Shown: one piece after another, positions 8,481 to 16,598 of the stretch
How the letters are laid out: each line of letters opens with the position of its first letter
Numbering within the stretch: the first letter of the stretch is position 1
Source of the DNA: Candidatus Peribacteria bacterium
GTDB taxonomy: Bacteria; Patescibacteria; JAEDAM01; Absconditabacterales; Absconditicoccaceae
Assembly (NCBI GenBank): GCA_031288635.1
Contig: JAITQZ010000050.1
Coordinates: 1-19,128, forward strand
DNA length: 19,128 nucleotides
Direction: 5' to 3'
Notes under the pieces: generated by a model
Told to the model about the DNA's origin: nothing
What the model saw: only the letters and a program-made list of their open reading frames with translations
Database searches by the model: none
Made by a program: the position numbers and the translations under genes

Positions 8481-8873
8481 CTACGAAAAGTCCTGTTCCT
8501 CTGGTTCAGGATTTTTCTTTTCAATAAAGAACCTCAAATCCTCTAACACCTGAATATCTGGTCAAGTAGCCTTTTTTAATAATTTTGAAGCCTTTTCTCT
8601 ATGGGGAATAAGCACCCTTCCCAATACCCCTCTCTGACGAAAGAAATGTACTAATGTATTGTAATCTCCATCGCCACTCACGAGATAAGCTTTGGTCAAA
8701 CCTCATTCTACTACATCTAGAATACTATGGATTGCTATATCAATATCAACATTTCTTTTAGTTTCTCCATTGGGCAATATCATTGTCTCTTTGAAAATGA
8801 TTTCATATCAGAGAGAACGAAGAAAAGCCACGAATTCACGGGAACTCGGTTTGTAAGTCTTTTGAAAGCTGTT
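8481..8873 (-). pseudogene. NYN/LabA-like (DUF88) nuclease domain, N-terminally truncated
   Basis: An open frame of 130 codons with no start codon. It contains FLRSLGYEIIFKE, GETKRNVDIDIAIHSILDVVEGGLTKAYLVSGDGDYNTLV and GVLGRVLIPHREKASKLLK, the recognisable C-terminal two-thirds of a NYN (PIN-like) RNase domain with its acidic residues in VDIDIAI and SGDGDY. Three TGA codons are Gly. The N-terminal strand carrying the first catalytic Asp is absent; in its place, in another frame, is the start of a DUF1016 gene. This looks like a deletion fusing two genes, so it is probably non-functional unless translated from a non-standard start. Confidence 0.65.
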
Positions 8874-9048
8874 CTACGATAGCACTTCCTCGCCCTTCTT
8901 CTTGGATTTTTTCACTGACAGATTTTCCGATTTCTCGGTACAGTTTCACAGTCTGTTTGCTAATAGATTTCAGCATTTCATATCTCGCTGACTGAATTTT
9001 TAGGAGCATATCTTGCAGAAAGGTTTGGTAGTTGATGAGTTGAGACAT
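8758..9048 (-). pseudogene. DUF1016 (YhcG) N-terminal fragment
   Basis: The first ~80 codons match the DUF1016 N-terminal domain: SARYEMLKSISKQTVKLYREIG, EGRGSAIVEQLSKDLQTEFP then GIRGFS (Gly from TGA at 8836). Family members are ~340-380 aa with a C-terminal PD-(D/E)XK nuclease domain and are common in defence and mobile regions. Here family similarity stops at GIRGFS, and the frame then runs through the NYN coding sequence in a different register to TAA at 8758. A deletion removed the nuclease domain along with the start of the NYN gene. Starts 30 bp after the 5'-nucleotidase stop. Confidence 0.75.
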
Positions 9049-9078
9049 TAAGTCTAGCGAAAGGGGTAAAAATATTCC

Positions 9079-9909
9079 TTACGAAATAATTTTTCTTATG
9101 GTTTGATTCACATAGTCTAAATTTCCGTCGTAAAAAATCAATACATCGTAGACTTCACTAAATTTTTGTTTTGCTACTTTTTCATCAGTATTCAAAAATC
9201 AGATTTTTAATAGGTTTTGATACTCAAATCCGTCAATCATTTGTACATCGTTGGGACTATCACCGAGCAAGATTACATTTCTTCTTTCACGGACTTTGGT
9301 GAAAATCTCTGGGAAACTCTGCAAAACGGTTTCAGATTTATTGAGCGAATGAATAAGGGGCTGCTGAAAATCGACAGCTTTTCCTTTTTCGTCTCGAATA
9401 AATTCGTTTCCGATAAGAGAAATGTTGTCGTAGTTGCACTGGTGATATTCCAGATATTTTTTGATAGACAAAGTCCCCAATCCACCGGCAGACAAGATAA
9501 CTAACGGGATTTGATATTGGTGAAGCAAAGAGAAAAAAGTTTGATATCCTTCACGAAATTCTATGTTTTCGGATTTCATTGCTTCGTAGATATGCTGTTT
9601 TGTGAGTCATTCTTTGATTAATACTTGTTTGTGTTTGGTTCGCCATTCCGTCATTGCCTGTTTTTTTTCTGTCAATGGCAAGCTTTCGTTTTTTTCTATG
9701 GGCAAATAGTGGTCGTGGAGAGCTTGGGCTTGTTGTTGATAAGTGGGCGAGAGGTAGCCCTGAGTATAGAGGATAGAAATGAGACTTCCCCCATTTTTCG
9801 CTTGGGTAAGGGTTCTATCAAAGTCGGAAAGAAGGTGGAGCTGGTTTGGTCAGTCAGCTTTCATTTGGTTGATGAGGGTTTGGGTATTGGGGTTGATGAT
9901 TTCGTACAT
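9079..9909 (-). CDS. UMPH-1-like cytosolic 5'-nucleotidase (HAD superfamily)
   Basis: A 276-residue HAD phosphatase closest in pattern to the pyrimidine 5'-nucleotidase (UMPH-1) family, which dephosphorylates nucleoside monophosphates in the cytosol. Motif I is SDFDRTLTQA (nucleophile Asp29, acid Asp31), motif II ILSAGG (Ser140), motif III Lys191 region, and motif IV LLGDSPNDVQM (Asp217, Asp221). The cap segment HDHYLPIE ... MTEWR is also family-like. Three TGA codons are Gly (after Asp19, at residue 101, and at 9201-9199); the standard code would leave only the middle as an open frame. Length fits the family. It follows the serine hydrolase by 25 bp on the same strand, so the two are probably co-transcribed. 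Confidence 0.85.
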
Positions 9910-9934
9910 TGAGAAAGGGGGATAGAAATTGGAA

Positions 9935-10498
9935 TTACTTTAAGATTTCTTCTAGAAGTTCGGGAAATGCGTCGGTTCCCATATCTCACAACGTGTAATG
10001 TCCGTGATGAGGAAGTTCGATGATGTTTCCTTGTAATGTTTCGTGGAAGATGGTCAGACTTTTTTTCCCTATGAGGTCTTCATCATCGGAAGTAAAATAG
10101 GTGATTTCTCCGACTCTGGTGTTGAGGTTTGGGTTGATGGTGAAGTCATACAAGTCTTCTCCTTCTTTTTTTTCTTCCCATATTTTTCGAGGTGCGACGA
10201 GAAGGAGTTTTGCGATTTTTTTGTCATTTTCACTGAGTCGGCGAACGAGAAAAGTTCCTCCACAGCTGTGCCCAATGAGGACAGATTTTTCATTGATATC
10301 TATATCATATTTAGCGAATGCTTGTTTGAAATATTCATAGCTCTTGTTTCGTGGGGTGGGTATCAGAGGGCGGAATACTTCAATGTTTTTTTGTTGCAAT
10401 TGGGCTTCAATTCGTGGCAGTCGATGTCAGTTGTAGGTGGGGTCGTTTGCATCATCAGGACATCAATGGAGGAGAAAGACATTAGAAATGTCGGTCAT
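9935..10498 (-). CDS. RBBP9/YdeN-family serine hydrolase
   Basis: A 187-residue alpha/beta hydrolase. It opens with NVFLLHGCPDD, has the nucleophile elbow GHSCGG (Ser78), acidic SDDEDL (138-142), and late histidines in LPHHGHY (164-167), then GTDAFPELLEEIL, as in RBBP9/YdeN esterase-like proteins. Three TGA codons encode Gly at 12, 24 and 171, the first in the HG oxyanion turn. Members are small soluble hydrolases with unclear physiological substrates. Divergent from rlmE; start ATG at 10498. Confidence 0.87.
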
Positions 10499-10599
10499 AA
10501 GGAGGCGGAAAAGAGATAAAAGAAATTGTTGGTATTTTAATGAAGACAAAAAAACACTGACTAGAAAATATGTTTTTTGCCTGAAAAAGCAACAAGAAC

Positions 10600-10627
10600 T
10601 TGCAATTTTTGTCAGATTTTTTATAGT
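10600..10627 (+). promoter_or_regulatory. Putative sigma-70 promoter for rlmE
   Basis: TTGCAA (10600-10605), 16-bp spacer, TATAGT (10622-10627). The predicted start lies near 10634, about 24 bases before the ATG. Spacing and boxes match the other promoters in this window. Confidence 0.5.
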
Positions 10628-10631
10628 GATG

Positions 10632-10645
10632 AATACTTTAGTATT
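10632..10645. promoter_or_regulatory. Perfect inverted repeat at the rlmE transcription start
   Basis: AATACT-TT-AGTATT, a perfect 6-bp inverted repeat centred just after the putative -10 box and 13 bp before the rlmE start codon. Position suits an operator or a small leader hairpin; it could also be chance in AT-rich DNA. Confidence 0.3.
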
Positions 10646-10657
10646 GAACAAGCATTG

Positions 10658-11263
10658 ATGTATAATCCTTACGATTTCTATTTCAAAAAGGCAAAACAGG
10701 ATGGCTACAAAGCGAGGAGTGCTTTTAAGTTGGAGGAAATTCAGCAGAAATTTCATTTGATTACTCGTGATGTTCATAAGGTGTTGGACATTGGTTGTGC
10801 TCCGTGAAGCCGAATGCAGTATACGGTGGCTCAGTTGCAGAAACTGCGTGTTCACGATTACCAAGTGATTGGATTTGATTTGAAGAAAGTAGAAATTTCG
10901 CTTCCTTGAATGTTTTCGTACGTGCAAGATGTTACGCAGCAGGAAAAAGTGAATGAAATTCTGACTACTCATCAAGTGGCAGAGCATTCCGTTGATTTCA
11001 TCCAGTCTGATATGGCTCCCAATACGATTGGAGATAAGGAGATTGATGCGATGAGGTCGGTGGCGTTGTTGGAAGAAACCTTGTGGGTCTATGAAAAATA
11101 TTTGCAACCTCAAGGAAAATTCTGCACAAAAATTTTTATGGGACCGTGATTTGATGAGTATGTTGCGAAGATGAAGCAGTTGTTTGGTGGGAAGAATATC
11201 AAAGTATTCAAGCCGAAAAGTTCGAGAAAGGAGAGTAAGGAGACGTTTGTGATTAAGGTATAA
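10658..11263 (+). CDS. rlmE: 23S rRNA 2'-O-ribose methyltransferase (RlmE/FtsJ)
   Basis: A 201-residue FtsJ-family enzyme that uses SAM to methylate the 2'-OH of U2552 in the 23S A-loop during late 50S assembly. It opens with DFYFKKAKQDGYKARSAFKL, then SAM motif I VLDIGCAPGS (43-51), SDMAPNTIGD and KIFMGPGFDEY. The K-D-K-E catalytic set is Lys24, Asp118, Lys158 and a Glu in RKESKETFVI. Three TGA codons are Gly; that of CAPG (residue 50) is invariant in the family, which is strong evidence for code 25. I chose ATG 10658 because FtsJ similarity begins there; an ATG-containing extension to 10577 would include the promoter. Length is typical (~200 aa). Confidence 0.93.
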
Positions 11264-11283
11264 CTTTTTGTGGGAGGTTTTCC

Positions 11284-11311
11284 TTGCAAATGGGAGAAAA
11301 TTGTTTATTAT
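11284..11311 (+). promoter_or_regulatory. Putative sigma-70 promoter for gatC
   Basis: TTGCAA (11284-11289), 16-bp spacer, TATTAT (11306-11311). The implied 5' leader before the ATG at 11328 is only about 10 bases, which would leave no room for a Shine-Dalgarno site. Confidence 0.45.
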
Positions 11312-11327
11312 AGGTACGTTTTATTTT

Positions 11328-11624
11328 ATGAGTGATGTAATGCAAGAAGCTGAACTAAAAAAACTGTTGAAACTGACTGCAATAGAGCTAGAACCAGAAC
11401 AAGTGCCAGCTTTTTTGGAATATTTTACTAATATGAAACAGATGTTTGATGAGTTCTATGCGTTTCCCTTGCCAGAAATAGAGGAAGGAGTGGGGGAGGA
11501 AAAGCGTATTGCGTGTTTTACGGAGGGAGCAGTTTTTGGAAATGCAAAAGCGATACTGGCAAATGTGGAGGAAAAGCGTTTGGTAGGCAATGCGATTGCG
11601 GTGAAGTCAGCATTTGGAGAGTAG
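11328..11624 (+). CDS. gatC: Asp/Glu-tRNA amidotransferase subunit C
   Basis: A 98-residue GatC, the small subunit that stabilises GatA-GatB in the tRNA-dependent amidotransferase. It shows the family pattern of an N-terminal helix pair (LKKLLKLTAIELEPEQVPAFLEYFTNMKQMFDEF), a Pro-containing middle and the C-terminal V-x-x-A-F (AIAVKSAFGE). GatC is weakly conserved, but length, pattern and the aspS gene directly downstream support the call. I chose ATG 11328 (MSDVMQ) because the longer ORF overlaps the promoter. No TGA codons; stop TAG. GatA is not in the window and the only gatB here is truncated. Confidence 0.8.
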   Translation: MSDVMQEAELKKLLKLTAIELEPEQVPAFLEYFTNMKQMFDEFYAFPLPEIEEGVGEEKRIACFTEGAVFGNAKAILANVEEKRLVGNAIAVKSAFGE

Positions 11625-11771
11625 TTTTATTTTTTTTCTGTATATGAAAAGTATCTTGTTCCCGTGTCTGCTTTATCAGGTTTTTCATAGAGGAAGATGT
11701 CGAAAAAAGATATGGAATGAGTTTTAGAAGAGAGGAAAAGATAAATCTGATAAAATTTCAAAACTATCTCT

Positions 11772-11789
11772 TGATTTTACTGTTAAAAT
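11772..11789. promoter_or_regulatory. Inverted repeat upstream of aspS
   Basis: GATTTTA-CTGT-TAAAATC, a perfect 7-bp inverted repeat 45 bp before the aspS start, with a further half-site GATTTTAA at 11805-11812. Nothing else is recognisable in the 209-bp gatC-aspS gap apart from T-rich sequence after gatC. It may be an operator; no T-run follows, so a terminator is unlikely. Confidence 0.35.
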
Positions 11790-11833
11790 CGTCATAGTTG
11801 ATACTGATTTTAACACTTAGCGTTTATAAATTT

Positions 11834-13159
11834 ATGACTACCACATTCAAGCCCGCAATTCTTTCAGGACAATTACCTGAACACATCGGAGAAACTGTTT
11901 CTCTGCGTGGACATCTCCACACCGTTCGTACTGTTGGTGCAAATCTAGCTTTTCTCATTCTTCGTGATAGAAACGGACTTTCTCAAGTGGTAATTGAAGA
12001 CCCTGCAGAAATTACAAAACTTGATGGAGCGTTAATGGGTTCTATTATTCTTGCTACTGGAACAGTGGCACAAATGCCAAAAGGGAAGTTTCCTTTTGAA
12101 CTGCAGAAGTCGACGGTTGAAGTGCTGAACAAGGTTATCTATCCTTCACCAGTGGATATTTCCAAAGAAACCATCAACGCTGATGGCGAGACGTTGCACG
12201 ATAATAAAGTAGTGGTGCTTCGTCATCCGAGACAACAAAAGATTTTCAAGATTGCGGGAATGGTGGAAAAATATATGAGAGCTTTTCGAGATGAAAATGA
12301 TTTTACACAGATAAACAGCCCAAAAATCATCTGATTTCCAACAGAGTGAGGAGCAGAACTTTTCGAGATGGAATATTTTGGTCGTAAAGCCTATCTTGCA
12401 CAAAGTCCTCAGTTTTACAAACAAATGATGGTTCCGGTGTTTGAAAGAGTGTACGAGATTGGAAAAGCGTATAGAGCAGAAAAGAGCAATACTAGTAGAC
12501 ATACGACAGAAATTTTGATGCTCGATATGGAAATGGGATTTATTGATAGTTTTGATGATGTGATTGAGATGACTGAGAGGTTTGTGAATTATGTAATTGA
12601 TCACACGTGGCAGGAAGGAGAGAAACTTTTACTTGAGTTAGGAGCTACGAAGCCTTTATTAGTTGAACATTTCCCTCGCATTAGTGTGGATAAGTTGCAC
12701 GAACTGATGAAGCAAGAGACAGGAGAAGACCATATTGGAGAAAAGGATTTAGCACCGTCGGAGGAGAAGTTTATTTGTGAGTATTCCGCGAAACATTGGA
12801 ATGCAGATTTTGTGGTTGTTGATGGGTTCCCACGGTCTGACGCGAAATTCTATCATCATCAAAATGTTGAAAATTCTGCAATAGCAGATAGAGCTGATTT
12901 ACTTTTCAGAGGAGTAGAAATTGTTACGCTTACGCAACGTGAAGTACATTATGAAAAGTTGGTTGCTCAGATTTCTTCTCAAGGATTAAATCCTGACCAT
13001 CCAGGATTGAAGCATTATCTGGATGCGTTCAAATATGGAATGCCAGAAGAATGAGGATTTGGGTTGGGGATTTCCAGATTTGTGCAAAAAGTGATTGGAT
13101 TGGATAATATTAAAGAAGCTGAACTTTTTCCAAGAGATATGCAGAGATTGACGCCGTAA
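11834..13159 (+). CDS. aspS: Aspartyl-tRNA synthetase, archaeal type (predicted non-discriminating)
   Basis: A 441-residue class II synthetase that charges tRNA with Asp. It has the N-terminal OB-fold anticodon domain ([22 protein letters not shown]), the flipping/motif region [35 protein letters not shown], motif 2 [15 protein letters not shown] and motif 3 [12 protein letters not shown], ending [11 protein letters not shown]. Shortness and lack of the bacterial GAD insertion mark it as archaeal/eukaryal type. Residue 27 is His where discriminating archaeal enzymes have Trp, as in non-discriminating AspRS that also charge tRNA(Asn) for GatCAB. TGA encodes Gly167, Gly172 and Gly407, the first two in a near-invariant motif. 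Start ATG 11834; an upstream ATG at 11798 lacks family similarity. Confidence 0.92.
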
Positions 13160-13188
13160 ACAGAAGTATTTGGATAGATAGAAGGTAG

Positions 13189-13227
13189 GTAATGATTCCC
13201 ATACGTAGGGAGGTCATTACTTTTTTT
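13189..13227 (+). terminator. Rho-independent terminator after aspS
   Basis: GTAATGA (13189-13195) pairs with TCATTAC (13214-13220), continued inward by TTCCC with GGGAG across one bulged base and an ATACGTA loop. Seven T follow (13221-13227). It lies 30 bp after the aspS stop. Confidence 0.85.
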
Positions 13228-13248
13228 GAAAAAAAAAACTCATAATAT

Positions 13249-13276
13249 TTGACTTTATATTTATTTTAAATATACT
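13249..13276 (+). promoter_or_regulatory. Strong sigma-70 promoter for the unknown gene at 13307
   Basis: TTGACT (13249-13254), 16-bp AT-rich spacer, TATACT (13271-13276); the ATG follows 30 bases later. With the terminator just upstream, this makes the unknown gene an independent transcription unit. Confidence 0.7.
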
Positions 13277-13306
13277 AAGAGGGTATTTATTTGTGTTTTC
13301 AAAAAA

Positions 13307-13921
13307 ATGACTACTCTGGATGACGAAAAAGATGACTCCCATCTAAATAATAAGAGAGAAGACCTTGGTTGGGAATACTATGGAAGATTTGACGGAAGTT
13401 CTGATAAATTGACTACTGATTCTGTTTCGCGTTCCCTTTCACAACCTGTGCTGCTTTCTCCACAACAAAGAAATGCCGCTCTTTCTGAGTTTGTTGCAAA
13501 ACATTGAATGCCAAGAGTCTATGATGTAGAGACCTATTATAGTGATGGTAAACATCCTTATTATCAGCTTTGCTATCAGTTTTTACAGGAAAAATATGTG
13601 TATGGAGAAGGGTATTCGTTAGAACCTTTTAAAGAGTTCTATGAAAAAGTGTTTTCTAATGATTTGTTAAAAAAATCGTTTACTCAAAGTGTTTTTTCTT
13701 ATCTCAAGGATGTAGGTATTGATATTAACCAACCTAGTTTACCAAGTCAACGTAAGGCACCAATGCTTTTTGCTAACATCAAGGCAGCGAAGTTTGTAGG
13801 AGACTCTGGAGAAGCTGGAAAAATCTGGTTGATAAGAATGTTAGCCTACCAATTTATAAGATATCTCCAAAAGAATCCTGATTTTTTCAGACAACTTGTT
13901 GTCCGAAGTAAAACTCAATAG
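13307..13921 (+). CDS. Hypothetical protein
   Basis: A 204-residue soluble protein with one TGA-Gly (13505, in AKHGMPRVYD). I do not recognise a family. The first ~65 residues are polar and probably disordered (DDEKDDSHLNNKRED, LSQPVLLSPQQRNAALSEF). The rest looks like a compact helical domain with many aromatics (YYQLCYQFLQEKYVYGEGY, FKEFYEKVF, FFRQLVV). No signal peptide, membrane segment, Cys cluster or nucleotide-binding loop. It has its own strong promoter and is flanked by a terminator upstream and palindromic repeats downstream, so it is expressed alone. Likely lineage-specific. Confidence 0.75.
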
Positions 13922-13968
13922 TATACTTTCTTTTGATTTTTTCTGGCTGATAAGTATACTCTCTTTTG
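13920..13968. repeat. Paired palindromic repeats between the hypothetical gene and sufC
   Basis: AGTATACTTTCTTTTG (13920-13935) recurs as AGTATACTCTCTTTTG (13953-13968), 15 of 16 identical and 33 bp apart (about three helical turns). AGTATACT is itself a perfect palindrome. The two could be tandem binding sites ahead of sufC, or the arms of a hairpin overlapping the previous stop codon. Confidence 0.6.
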
Positions 13969-13992
13969 TTTAGTTGTTAATCTATAGAGCTA

Positions 13993-14709
13993 ATGCTAGA
14001 AATAAAGAATCTTTCTGTTAAGGTGGGAGAAAAACAGATTTTACATCAGCTTTCTCTTACGTTTGGACTAGGGAAAAATTACGCTATTCTGGGGAAAAAT
14101 GGGAGTGGGAAATCTTCCTTTGCGATGACGTTGATGGGACATCCGAAATATGAGGTTGTTGCCGGACAGCTTGTTTTGGATGGAGAGGATTTATATGCGT
14201 TTTCTCCTGATGAGAGAGCTAAACGTGGAATCTTCTTAGCCTTTCAGAATATTCCTGAAATTCCCGGTATCAAACTGTTTGATTTTTTGAAAGGGGTGTA
14301 TGATGTTGCAAAGGGACAGACGACGACGTTTCTCAGTTTCAAATCATTGATTGAACCTTTGTTAGATGAGCTGAAACTCAGTAAGGAATTTTTGTGGAGA
14401 GATTTGAATGTGGGGTTTAGTGGCGGGGAGAGGAGAAAGTTCGAGATTTTGCAGATGAAATTACTGCAACCCAAATATATTATTCTGGATGAGATTGATA
14501 GTTGACTAGATGTGGATGCCTTCAAAGTGGTTTCTGCTTTACTGGCTTCTCTCAATTCTCCAGAGAATACGTTTATTGTCATTACTCACATTTTTTCTAT
14601 TCTGAATGTGCTGCCTGTGGATGAAGTAATAGTCTTGCGTAAAGGAGAAGTAGTAGAAACAGGCGGAAAAGAAGTAGTGGAGAGAGTCCAAAGCGAAGGG
14701 TTTGAGTAA
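13993..14709 (+). CDS. sufC: Fe-S cluster assembly ATPase SufC
   Basis: A 238-residue ABC-type ATPase of the SUF Fe-S scaffold (SufBCD), cytoplasmic. Walker A is GKNGSGKS (34-41), the Q-loop region FLAFQNIPEIPG with FDFL is SufC-specific, the signature is GFSGGERRKFEILQM (141-155), Walker B is YIILDEIDSGLDVDA and the switch His is in VITHI (199). Gly171 of the D-loop is TGA-encoded at 14503; under the standard code the protein would end before its ATPase switch. sufB and sufD, usually adjacent, are not in the window, so the cluster is split in this genome. Stop TAA. Confidence 0.95.
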
Positions 14710-14744
14710 TGTTTGTGAATTACTTGCAAACAGGGGTATTTTTT
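14710..14744 (+). terminator. Possible weak terminator after sufC
   Basis: TGTTTG (14710-14715) and CAAACA (14727-14732) can form a 6-bp stem with an 11-base loop, followed after GGGGTA by six T (14739-14744). The stem is short and AT-rich and the T-run is offset, so this is tentative. Confidence 0.3.
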
Positions 14745-14781
14745 GTATGTTAGTTTTAGTTTTATGTTCGTATTTCTTATG

Positions 14782-15087
14782 ATGACAGTGAAACTTTCTG
14801 CTGCACAACTTCTTGTGTATGAAGCTCTCCTCAAAATTCCTAAAGGGAAAGTCATTACATATGCTACGTTAGGGAAATATATCTGAATGCATCCTAGAGC
14901 TGTTGGCAGACTATTGGCGTGGAACCCAGAACCAGATCGTTATCCGTGTTTCAAAGTGGTGGCTGCGGATGGAGATTTGAGAGGATTTGCTTTAGGATTA
15001 GAAGAAAAAGTGAAAAGGCTGGCGGCAGAGGGAGTAGAAGTTGTTAATGGGGTCGTCCCCCAAAAATATTTTTACTATTTTGACTAA
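14782..15087 (+). CDS. O6-alkylguanine-DNA methyltransferase-like protein (catalytic domain only)
   Basis: A 101-residue protein matching the C-terminal DNA-binding/active-site domain of MGMT (Ogt/AGT): VYEALLKIPKGKVITYATLGKYIG, HPRAVGRLLAWNP, then YPCFKVVAADGDLRGFALG. The active-site motif is Pro-Cys56-Phe-Lys rather than the usual Pro-Cys-His-Arg: the acceptor Cys is kept but the His that activates it is Phe. Activity on O6-alkylguanine is therefore uncertain; ATL proteins differ in lacking the Cys. One TGA-Gly (14884, KYIGMH). Several in-frame ATGs exist from 14764; I chose 14782, where similarity begins. Ends 4 bp before alr, suggesting co-transcription. Confidence 0.85.
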
Positions 15088-15091
15088 TCGG

Positions 15092-16255
15092 ATGCTCAGC
15101 TTTCTAAAAAACTTATTCAAACCCAAAGTAGAACCGATGAATGTTATTCATCTCAATAAAAAACATTTGTTGGACAACTTCGTCTATCTCAAGACACTAA
15201 AACCTCAAGCCAGACTTTTCCCTGTGGTGAAGTCCAATGCATATGGACACGGTTTAGACCAGATGTTGCAAGTATATAAAAATGTAGAGGTGCCGTATCT
15301 CGTGGTAGATAGTTTCCCGGAATACAGTATTATCCAGCGTCATAGTAAGCATAATGTATTGGTACTCGGTGAGACGTATTCCAAAAATTACAAGGAATTC
15401 GATTTGAAAAGGACAGCATTTGCAGTATATAATGTGGAGACCTTACACGGATTAGGGAAATTGAAAAAAAAACTGTATATCCATCTTTTCCTCAATACGG
15501 GGATGAATAGAGAGGGGATTCAGCCTTCTTTTTTGGAAATGGTTTTGCATACTCTAAAACTTTATCCACAATTGGTTGTGGAGGGGGTAATGTCGCATTT
15601 TCATAGTGCAGATGATTCCTTTGTAGGAAAACTCTCACTTCAACAGGGAAGCGATTCTTTACAGGAGCAGATAGCTCTTTTTAAGCAGATGTATTATCAG
15701 ATTTTAGAATATGGGCATACTCCGAAATGGAGACATATCTGAGCAAGTGCAGGACTTTTGAAAATGGAGGATGATTTTTTCAATGCGTATCGTCCAGGGT
15801 TGGCTTTGTATGGGTATAATCCTTTGTCTCCGGAAGACCCGTTGTTTGAGAGAGGAGAAAAATTGAAACCTGCTTTATCGTTATCTAGTAGTATTGTTGC
15901 ATTAAATGAGTTGGTAGCAGGGGAGGGGGTGAGTTATGGTTTGAAATGGACAGCTTCGCAACCAACGCTTACGGCAACGCTTCCCTTTGGGTATTTTGAA
16001 GGGCTTTTTCGTGGGTTGAGTGAGAAACTCTTTTTTCGTCGAAATAAAGAGCTCGTGGGGCAGATTTGAGCGATTTGTATGAACTTATGTTGTTGCTTGG
16101 GGAAAGAGAAAATGCAGATTGGGGATCAGGTGCGGATTATTGAAGCGGTCAAAGATTCTCCTTTGAGCGTGGAGCATTTGGCTCGTGAAGCAGGAACCAT
16201 CCCGTATGAAATTTTAGTAAAATTAGAAAGGGGCATCAGGAGAGTAGTAGAATAG
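15092..16255 (+). CDS. alr: Alanine racemase
   Basis: A 387-residue PLP enzyme that interconverts L- and D-alanine for peptidoglycan. Lys47 in PVVKSNAYGHG binds PLP and Tyr282 in GEGVSYGLKW is the second catalytic base; FLNTGMNREGI, VMSHFHSAD, YRPGLALYGYNP and the C-terminal AGTIPYEIL are family landmarks. Two TGA codons are Gly (217 in RHIGASAG and 326 in GQIGAICM). The usual C-M-D motif of the C-terminal domain is Cys-Met-Asn followed by Leu-Cys-Cys-Cys, which is unusual. Start ATG 15092, 4 bp after the MGMT-like gene. Its last 322 bp are overlapped by an antisense frame. Confidence 0.92.
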
Positions 16256-16512
16256 GACAACTTTTTGCTAGTTTTGATTGAGGTTTTCTCTGGGCTTTTG
16301 GAGCTTTTCCTCTTGTTGTTTTTTTTTTGATATGCTTCAATTTCTTCTTTATCTTTCTCTGTCAAAGGGTAAAATCCCAATAACGTATTAAAAATATCAC
16401 AAGCTTTTTCTGGGGAAAAACTATCTCGTATTCAGTTTTCTATTGCACTATTTCTTCGGTCTTCTGTGGATCAAACATGACCTATTTTGCTATAATCTTT
16501 TCCTTCTCTCAT
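15934..16512 (-). CDS. Hypothetical protein with antisense run-on into alr
   Basis: A 192-codon frame. The N-terminal ~85 codons (16512 to 16256) lie outside alr and look real: DYSKIGHVGSTEDRRNSAIENG, FSPEKACDIFNTLLGFYPLTEKDKEEIEAY, then a Lys/Ser-rich tail. The remaining ~105 codons are the reverse strand of alr and carry no recognisable features. Two TGA-Gly occur early (HVGST, ENGIR). A third, at 16126 inside alr, would be the stop in the standard code; because TGA is sense here, translation would continue to TAA at 15934. A promoter at 16544-16571 supports expression. No family recognised; confidence concerns the N-terminal part mainly. Confidence 0.55.
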
Positions 16513-16543
16513 TTTTGTGTCTTATTATATAAAGGTATATGAT

Positions 16544-16571
16544 ACTATACATATTTGTGGTAATAATACAA
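16544..16571 (-). promoter_or_regulatory. Putative sigma-70 promoter for the minus-strand hypothetical gene
   Basis: Read on the minus strand: TTGTAT (16571-16566), 16-bp spacer, TATAGT (16549-16544), 32 bp before the ATG at 16512. A second -10-like TATAAT lies at 16529-16524. Confidence 0.5.
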
Positions 16572-16598
16572 TAGAAGATTTATTATTTTCTGATTTTT

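Noticed and set aside
10463..11113. Long minus-strand open frame opposite rlmE
   Set aside because: It is antisense to rlmE, has low-complexity, Phe/Leu/His-rich translation and matches no family.
12146..12604. Minus-strand open frame opposite aspS
   Set aside because: Shadow of the conserved aspS reading frame with no family features.
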